Source of the DNA: Solen grandis | Lineage: Eukaryota; Mollusca; Bivalvia; Adapedonta; Solenidae | NCBI GenBank assembly: GCA_021229015.1 | Contig: CM037785.1 | Coordinates: forward strand, 35,990,183-36,054,182 | DNA length: 64,000 bases | Direction: 5' to 3' | The notes under the pieces: generated by a model | Told to the model about the DNA's origin: nothing | Seen by the model: only the letters and a program-made list of their open reading frames with translations | The model's database searches: none | Part shown: one piece after another, positions 56,690 through 64,000 of the stretch | How the letters are laid out: the number at the start of each line of letters is the position of its first letter | Position numbering within the stretch: the first letter of the stretch is position 1 | Program-made: the position numbers and the translations under genes

Positions 56690-58969
56690 ATCTGAGTTTT
56701 GAGAGTAGGTGGGCTTCATGAGTGGGTAACTGGATGAGGCCATCAATAAAAAATTGTTTGTTTGTAGTGCTTTAACTCTGAATTCCAGGGATGGGTAGGT
56801 AGAAGTTTTTTGGGGGTTTTTTTAATTTCAAATGAAAAAAATATAGCCGAAGTGTTTTTTTCTATGGAATGGACATAAAATATAAGAAAAAAAAAAAAAA
56901 AATCAACTATAATATCTAAAAAATTTTTGGTGGGGCCCAAATTTTAGGGGTTTGTTGGAGCACTAGAAACGAGATATTTTTAATTATGACCGTAGAATTA
57001 AAATAAACCACTTTTCCCCATTTTGGGGCCCCAGAAAGGGACTCAATACTTTGAAAAAGCCTTGACTGTTCGGATCTGTCTCCACTGTGGCTCATACGGG
57101 GGGTTGCCCTCACCCCCACTCTTTCCCATCAGGTGCTAGTGAAAATGAAAAATTTTCTGTTTCTTACCCTTTTAAATGGGTTCCCTAACAACATAAAAAG
57201 GGAAAAAATTATAAAATTCTTATCTAAATTTCGTGTGTCACTATTATTCCATTTTGTTTTTTAAAATGGAAAAAAATTCATTTTTTACCCCTTCTACTGA
57301 CCATTAAAAAAATGTTATTGTTTGCCGTTTTTAACTAATGAAAACATATTCTTGGATCCAGTATTTTTTTAAAAAATTCCCCGGGTTCTCCCTACAGGGT
57401 CCCCTATGATCAAAAAAATTTTTAAATTCTAAAAAACAATGAGCAGAAAAGATTTTTTTGTTGCTCTGTAAATTCTTTATTTATTTTAAAAAATTTTTTT
57501 TGGAACATGGGGGATAAGCAATCTTGAGGGAAAAGGTTACTGTAAAAAAATTTACGTTTTCCTTACTGACAGTGAAAATTTGATAAATCATTGAAATTTA
57601 TTTTTAAAAACTTTCTGTACTAACATTTCATGTTGGCGTCGGAAAATTGTCGTTTAATCCGGGTTCTTGGTGCACGAAAACAGGTTTTTTTTAAAAATAG
57701 AAAGGAAACATAGACGGGTTCAGTTACTTGAAGACATCCGGTAAGTATCGTTTTTTTTTATTAGGGGCATTTTTTTTTTGTCATTGTTGTGCTTCGTTTT
57801 AATTTATTTTACTTTATTTTAAATTTGCTTTTTAAAACTTAATTTTTTCTTATTCTGAAATTTATCGTTTTCCCTTTTTTGGGAAAACTTTTTTCGACTG
57901 AATTTTTTTGGTTTGTCAAATACATTAATTAATATTATTTTAAGTTAACTTTTTAAAAATTGTAGATTCATCACGGGTATTGAGGCAGGTTTTTTAGTTG
58001 AGACGTTTATACACACATTTGACAGAGACCCCGTTGTCGGGGATAATAAAAATAAATTTTGAAATTAATTTATATTATTTTTGATTAAACAAATTAACCG
58101 GGTTTTAGAAAATAAAACATCAGTTTCTTTAAGAAAGTGTGTGATATAATACGCGAAACTTGATCACTCCCATTGTTTTTGGTGATTCTCGATGGGTGTG
58201 TTAACATGGTTTTGGTTTTTTTGTATTTTTAATTAATTAAATTGAATTACTATCACTTTGCAATTGGGCATGATATTTATTTTGCAAAAGCATGTTATGT
58301 AGTTTTTGTTTTAAGATGGGTTTTGAAAAAGCTGAATTTTAATATATGTTTTTAAATCTTATATGTAATTTGTTTCAGGACTAATTCTGAATTTAAAAAA
58401 GTAAAAAATGAAGTTTTGGATGGTCATTTTGCCAAAATAACATTCCTTTTGCAAGTGTATTCCTAAAGATTCATTTCCACCATACGGTTTTTTGGGGCTA
58501 TGTAACTAATCAATTTTTCACCCCCAAATGTGTATTATTTTACGTGCAGGGTTTTTTCGGGCGTCGGGTAAACAGACCCTTCCCATAAGAAATCAAATTT
58601 TTTTTCCCCAATTTCTATTAAAAAATTTCCCAACCGCTACTTTTTTGATTAAATTTTTTTTTGACGGTTTTTGCCAAAGTTGCATCTGGGTCCCCCGGAT
58701 TCTATTCTCATATGAATAGCCTGGGACCGAGGATCCCAATTTGGGTTACAAATCAACTGTTTTGATTCCGGGGTGATTACCCTCCCCCCCCCCCCCCCCC
58801 ATGTTTAAAAAAATTTAAATATCAATAATACAATTAATCGAGGTTAATTTTTATTTTAAAATTCAAATAAAACGTAACATACACAAAGTAGATGCAAAAA
58901 TTTTTAAAGAATACAAGAAAGCAAATGATGTGAATTTGGTAACCGCAAAAACAACAAATCTAATTAGCT
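56690..58969. other. Poor-quality stretch, no gene supported
   Basis: Homopolymer-rich text with frequent stretched runs (for example the C-run at 58785-58800). Open frames here are unreliable and show no domain. Confidence 0.5.
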
Positions 58970-59201
58970 TTTAAACCCCTTTTCCCCATATATACCCCCT
59001 TTTGATGCCCCCATAGGTATCACATAAAGCCGATCTCAGAACACCCAGTTAAACCTTCCCAAAAATTTAATACAAAATCTCTTTCCGCCCACTGGGGAGC
59101 AGGAACTGATAAAACCTGATCACCTGCGATTTACTGCAGGGATCGGTTTTATGCTGTTCGCGGGTCTTTTCTGGTGTCCTCTATGGGGAAAAGGGTTTTA
59201 A
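58970..59201. mobile_element. TTAA MITE, family A, degraded copy
   Basis: Follows the copy at 21922-22155 word by word (ACATAAAGCC, CAGTTAAACCTT, GGAGCAG, AAAACCTGATCA, TTTTATGCTGTTCGC, GGTGTCCT), but bases are dropped throughout, for example CTGATCACCTGCGATTTACT in place of CTGATCAGCCTGCGAATTAC. Used here as an internal gauge of sequence error. Confidence 0.8.
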
Positions 59202-62200
59202 ACATTTGTCTAAGTAAGGAAATAAAAAAAAAAATAAGCTTGACTAGATCTTCCTTTTGAACTTGTTCAATAATTTTCAAATTTTGCATTAATCCTACAA
59301 TAAACAAAAATTGGCAAAATTTCGGGAGGTGATTTGCCTATTTTATTTTGGAAATAGTTAATGGAAATGATTCATTTTGTAAATTTAAAAACTATAAAGG
59401 CATGCATTTTTTGTTAATTTTCATAGTTCTTTATTTTTTAAGTGTAAAAAAGACACTATTTCAAACCAAGTAAAAAAACAGTAGTAAAAAAGCTTGTTTT
59501 TCAAAATGTAAAATGGTTTTCAGATTTTTTTCACCTTTTAAAAGAAAGGAAAAAACAATCAAAATACCTTTAAAATTTCTAACTTAGGGACACTAGATAC
59601 ATGTTACATCAGGTTCAAAAAAATGACCTTTGGGCCCTTCACTTACAAGTTCATGACCTAATATGGTTGTTATTAACAAACAGAGGAATTCAATTGGTTT
59701 TCACTAGCAATATAGTTCAAAAATGTTGAAATGGATTTAATTATACTTTTTTGCGTTAATCCCGTACCGTCTCTCAGTGCTTTGGGACGCTTTGATTATC
59801 TTTTTTTGTCAAATTATTTTGAAGAAGCAGAGACTAATTAGGCTGAATATTTGGGCATCTTAAACAATAAACCTTAAATATTTTTAAAGTTGAAGGAACC
59901 CCCATAAAGATGAACCCGTATTAACTACATGTATTAAAAAGTCAATATTTGTCAATGAAAATGGACCTACGATTTTGAAATAATTTTGGTTTTTAAATGA
60001 TCTGGTTATTTAAAACTCTGTAAAATGGTGTGAAAATTGCTGTTTACAAGTGTTATTTGTGTTACAAGGTTGTGTCCAACTAAAGAAAATTGGCATTTTT
60101 GAGACAATATGACACAATGGTGAGAAAAGGAGAAAAATTTTGGATTTTTTGTTTTTTTGGAGGGGGTCCTTCCCTTTGGTCAGGCCCAAAAAAATTTTCC
60201 CCCAGTCACTGTTTTTTGTTTGTGATCAGAAGTCGGAGATCATCGGTATCGAAATTCCCTTTTGGTGAGTTGCACCCTTTTAATAATAACACTAGATTTC
60301 GGATTTTTTTCCAAATACTATGGCAAACCCCTGGGGTTAGGAAGGTCACAGAATTTCATTGAAACATACTGTTTTTTTATAGTTTGTGTCTTATTTTGGG
60401 CACCATCTCGGACAGACTCAGATTTTGATTTCACTGTCTAGATCTTTAGATTTTTTTGGAAAATTTTTTTAATGTTGCGGGATTTTTTTTTATAATTTTT
60501 TTCAATTGCCAGAAAAATTTTTTAATTTGAATGGAAAAAATTCATATTCAATTTATTTAATATCGTGGGGGGTCCTAACTGCGCCCATTTTTAACTCCGC
60601 CATCCTTTTTTTACCTAGTTTCGTATTTTTATTAAGCGAAGGACTATGGTTTTTTTTTTTACTATTTTTTTGTAAATAAACTCAGATGTTTTTGTATGAA
60701 ATTTGATTTAAAGATAAAATTCAAATTTTATCCCCCCTCCCCCCATCTTTTTTATGTTTTTTTCTTAATACAAAATGATTCCATGCAACGGGATTTTACA
60801 CTAAAAATTTTTAAAATAAAAGTATCCGAAATTCCTCTGCTGTGTTTACTTTTTATAAATGGGAATCTTTTTTTCACATGGGAAACTGCATGACTCCCCT
60901 GGGGGGGGCGGAGTTGGGACCCCCCCAAAAATGATGGCTAATATTTAATTTATTTTCGAGTAATAATTATGTATTAAAAAAATTTTTTTGGGGGGTATCA
61001 ATTATTTGTAATTTAATGGTACTAACTTTTTTTTCTATTATTTTATTTATTTTGCTTTTCTAATTAAATCTTAAGGGGGCGCAGTTTGGGCACTCGAGGT
61101 AAAAAAGTGAGGGAGGGGTTTTTTTCTTTTTTCTGAAATAATTATTATGCTGGCGAAAACGGGTTTTCCCGGGTACTTTTTTTATTTCAATAAAAACACA
61201 ACACCTCCCTTTCACGGGGTATCATGGGGGTTTTCTGTAGAGTTTTCCTCAACAAAATTTTTTACCCGATACAAAACCAGCGATATACAGCCCCGGAAAA
61301 CACTTTAAAAGTTCTGTAAAAGGGGTTTTAAAAAAAGGGGGGGGGGGGGGCGGGTTTTTTTTACCCAATTGGGATCCCAAAAAATGCACTTTTAAGATAG
61401 TCCAAAATATAGCTGCATCGTCAATTTTGGAAATTGAAGCAAAGGGGGTTTTGGGCAAGAAATGTGGATAAAAAAAGCATCACCTTTTCACCCTTGAATG
61501 GTGAAGCTTTTTGATATCGAGTTTTTCACGAGACCAATGACAATTTTTTACGAAACGCTGAAAAAAAAGAATGAGAATACATCAAACTAGGGGAAAATGA
61601 AAAAAAAGGAGTTTTAAAGGTTTTTTTTTTAAAATTTTTAAAGAGGACTTACAATATAGCAAAAAAAATTTGCAAGAGTTTCGTTTTTCGCCCTCCCCAA
61701 CCCAAAAAATAGAATGGCTACCGTTCGGAAAATTACACTAAAGGGGGGGGGGGGGGGGGGGTTAAAACCGGTCTCAAAATTACGAGGGTCTTCGCGGTTT
61801 TTCCGAGACCGGCCCGGGGGCCGGGAGCCCGTCGTTTAGTAGTAGGGTGGGGAGACCGGCGGGCCCGTTACATTTATAATCAATCTTGTTATTGTTCAAT
61901 TAAAACGAATTTTAAACCTAAAATTAAAAAAAAAAATGATTAATTTTACTCAATAATATAGTTCTAAAGGTTATGGGAAACCGGGCGAGACCGTCAAAAA
62001 TTAAACCTTTAATTTTTTTAAATTTATCTTCAAATTGAAAAAATTAACGCATTTTAAATTGGGAAAATTTCCCGAAAGTCTTTGTGTTATGCACTTTAAA
62101 AATAAATAAGTTTTAAATTGGTGTAATTTTTTACCTTTTTCACACATTGACATTATTAAGGGTAAGTATTCAAGAAATTATTTGTTTGGCATTAGCAAAT

Positions 62201-63783
62201 TATCGTTGAAAAGAAAAAAAAAAGAAGTAAACAAACATACTTTGTTCTTTTTTTCATCAAACTTTATAATAAAATAACAAAGTGCTTCACTCCTAAATAC
62301 TAAATATGAAATTGTTTTTGTAAGTAAAAAATAAGGTTTTTTTTAAGCTACCCTTTAAAACAAATTAACGCCAGCTTTTATGTAGTTACAAATAAAGGTT
62401 TTGTGTTTTGTGCAAAGGGGGATATACCCGGATATAAAAAATTTTGTTTCAAAATATAGGTTTTTTATATTTGGCAGCTGTGTTGGTTGTAAATTTGTTT
62501 TGTTTTCATTGGAAAGTTTGCCACAAGAAAATCCCGTTGGAAATTGGGACATAGTCAGGCAAAGTATTGAGGATTATCTAAAAGTGAAAAAATTTCATTT
62601 TTTCCCTATCCTTTATAATTCGTCATTTCTGGATGGGGATTGATATTATTAGTCCTTTTTTTCTCGGGGTGTTATTATTTGCTGTGTCTTTGCTTCCATA
62701 TTTTTTTTTAAATTTATTTTTCAATTCAATCTTGCGTATAGGAACTCCAAATTTAAATCGTTTTAAAAATAATTTTCAAATTTAAATGAAAAATACGATG
62801 TACTGGGCCATACATTTTATAATTTAAAAACAAATTTCTATAATTAAATAAATTAAATGTCATGTTGAAATTAATTAATAGTAAATAAAAAAATTTGCCT
62901 ATTGTTTGGTGCAAACAAAAAAACGGGAAAAAAATTTTTGAACAGCAGAAAGACAAGTCCCCCAAAACGTAACAAAAATAATCAAAAAAAGTCAATACTA
63001 TGAATCATTATGGGGTTACTTGCGCGATAAAGGTCTTTTACTCGGGGCTACTGAAGTGCACTTATTTTTTGTAATATTTTGGGAGCAATGCTCATCTGTT
63101 TTTCAAATAAAAATATAGTTTAGAAATAAGAAAAGAAACTTAATAGTTTTTTTTTTACTTTATTAAAAAATTTAAAAATTTTTATATTTATATAAGGGGG
63201 TTTTGCTTTTTAAAATGGAGGGGTTAAAAATAAGTTATAAACATTCACGGGTTTGATCTACAAAAGCTAAAAATAGTAATAATAGTGTTGTCTATAACTT
63301 AAAACATTTAGTACAAAAAAATCTGAATATGTATATAAAAACAAAGTTTTAAAATTTAACATTTTGGGTGATAAAAATTTTGGTTTATTTTCTTTTAAAT
63401 TTTTTATGTGGAAAACGCATACGAATGGTCCGTTCTTATTTTTTTAGATAACAATAAAGGGTTTAAATTTAGATTGCAGTCTATCAGTCTATTACATAAT
63501 TTGCCCCTGTGCTACGGGGACACTGCATTAAGCGTGCTGACTAAAAGGAAAACAATCCCACAAACATTAACCCCCAGCGCGACAGCAAGAGCTTGATGTC
63601 ACTTAAATTTTTAAAAATGCTGATGATTAGGAAAAGATTAAAAAGAAAGTATGATATACATTTAATTACCCCCACTCAGGGGATTATTTTTTAAAACCAT
63701 CATTTTTTTTTCGGGATTTTAATTAAACTTGGAAAGAAAAAAAAATTTTATATTAATTTTACCCTTTCTACTTTCAAATTCAG
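59202..63783. other. Poor-quality stretch, no gene supported
   Basis: Long A, T, G and C runs (for example G-runs near 61338 and 61743). A GC-rich block at 61800-61865 repeats GAGACCGGC in direct and near-inverted form. The short GTGATCAG-bounded block near 60228-60262 followed by GTGAGT is too short to call an exon. Confidence 0.45.
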
Positions 63784-63880
63784 CATTGTTATTTGGTCGG
63801 GGGCCATGCGTTTGTTCTGCAAGCCCCGCCAACATCCATAGACACCGTGCACTCTGTGAGGGTGCATTCATGTAACGTGG
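63784..63880 (+). CDS. Candidate lone exon, unidentified
   Basis: A 97-nt block with acceptor TTTCTACTTTCAAATTCAG and donor AACGTGG|GTAAGT. One frame is open throughout and reads GGHAFVLQAPPTSIDTVHSV then RVHSCNVG. Its composition stands out from the surrounding AT-rich text. No partner exon was found in the poor sequence to its left, and nothing follows before the window ends, so it could equally be chance. Confidence 0.35.
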
Positions 63881-64000
63881 GTAAGTGAGAATTTTGATGT
63901 AATATTTTTTTGTTTTTTTTATATTTATCTCTACTTTTCCCAAACCCATAGTAAAACAAAAGTAAGATATATCCTCCACAAAATTTTTTCCCCCTTTTTT

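Noticed and set aside
60090..60362. Open frame and mini-exon near 60228-60262
   Set aside because: It lies in error-rich sequence, and the splice-bounded part is only about 35 nt with no supporting neighbour.

Overview
The window is nuclear DNA of an animal with intron-containing genes, AT-rich and full of short interspersed repeats. The repeats suggest a mollusc, most likely a bivalve: several tRNA-derived SINE families, TTAA-flanked MITEs, and a tandem-repeat element whose ends read AGCTCACCTGAGCAC and CTCAGGTGAGCGACC...GGGCC. The species assignment rests on recalled repeat types and is an inference. No prokaryotic or organellar genes were seen.

Three host genes can be supported. (1) On the minus strand, five short exons between 6646 and 1794 have canonical splice sites and agree in reading phase. 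They form the middle of an unidentified protein, about 172 residues here. (2) On the plus strand, a complete coding sequence runs from 11558 to 20594 in three exons. It encodes a protein of about 2191 residues with some 32 C2H2 zinc fingers, acidic spacers and a lysine-rich region with SUMO-type motifs. (3) On the minus strand, a membrane-helix exon (52413-52574), probably MARVEL-like, and a C-terminal exon (48839-48970) may belong to one gene whose remaining exons are lost in an N gap and poor sequence or lie elsewhere. A lone exon-like block (63784-63880, plus) is a weaker candidate.

The rest is mobile DNA and its remains. The main item is a 3975-bp transposon (37756-41730) with 33-bp perfect terminal inverted repeats, sitting in a (TA)n tract. 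It carries a decayed multi-exon transposase gene with a HAD...QN-type RNase-H-like motif, and a SINE has landed in one of its introns. Upstream of it lies an internally deleted non-LTR retrotransposon whose N-terminus has a 2A-like NPGP motif. Other items are two Helentron-like elements with shared ends but different tandem cores, TTAA MITEs (one nested inside another TIR element), three copies of a hairpin repeat, and several long inverted repeats.

Sequence quality is uneven. A 100-N gap lies at 50001-50100. The stretches 50101-51390, about 51560-52140 and about 56690-64000 carry homopolymer stretching and dropped bases, shown by comparing a degraded repeat copy with a clean copy elsewhere in the window. 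Gene absence there should not be trusted.
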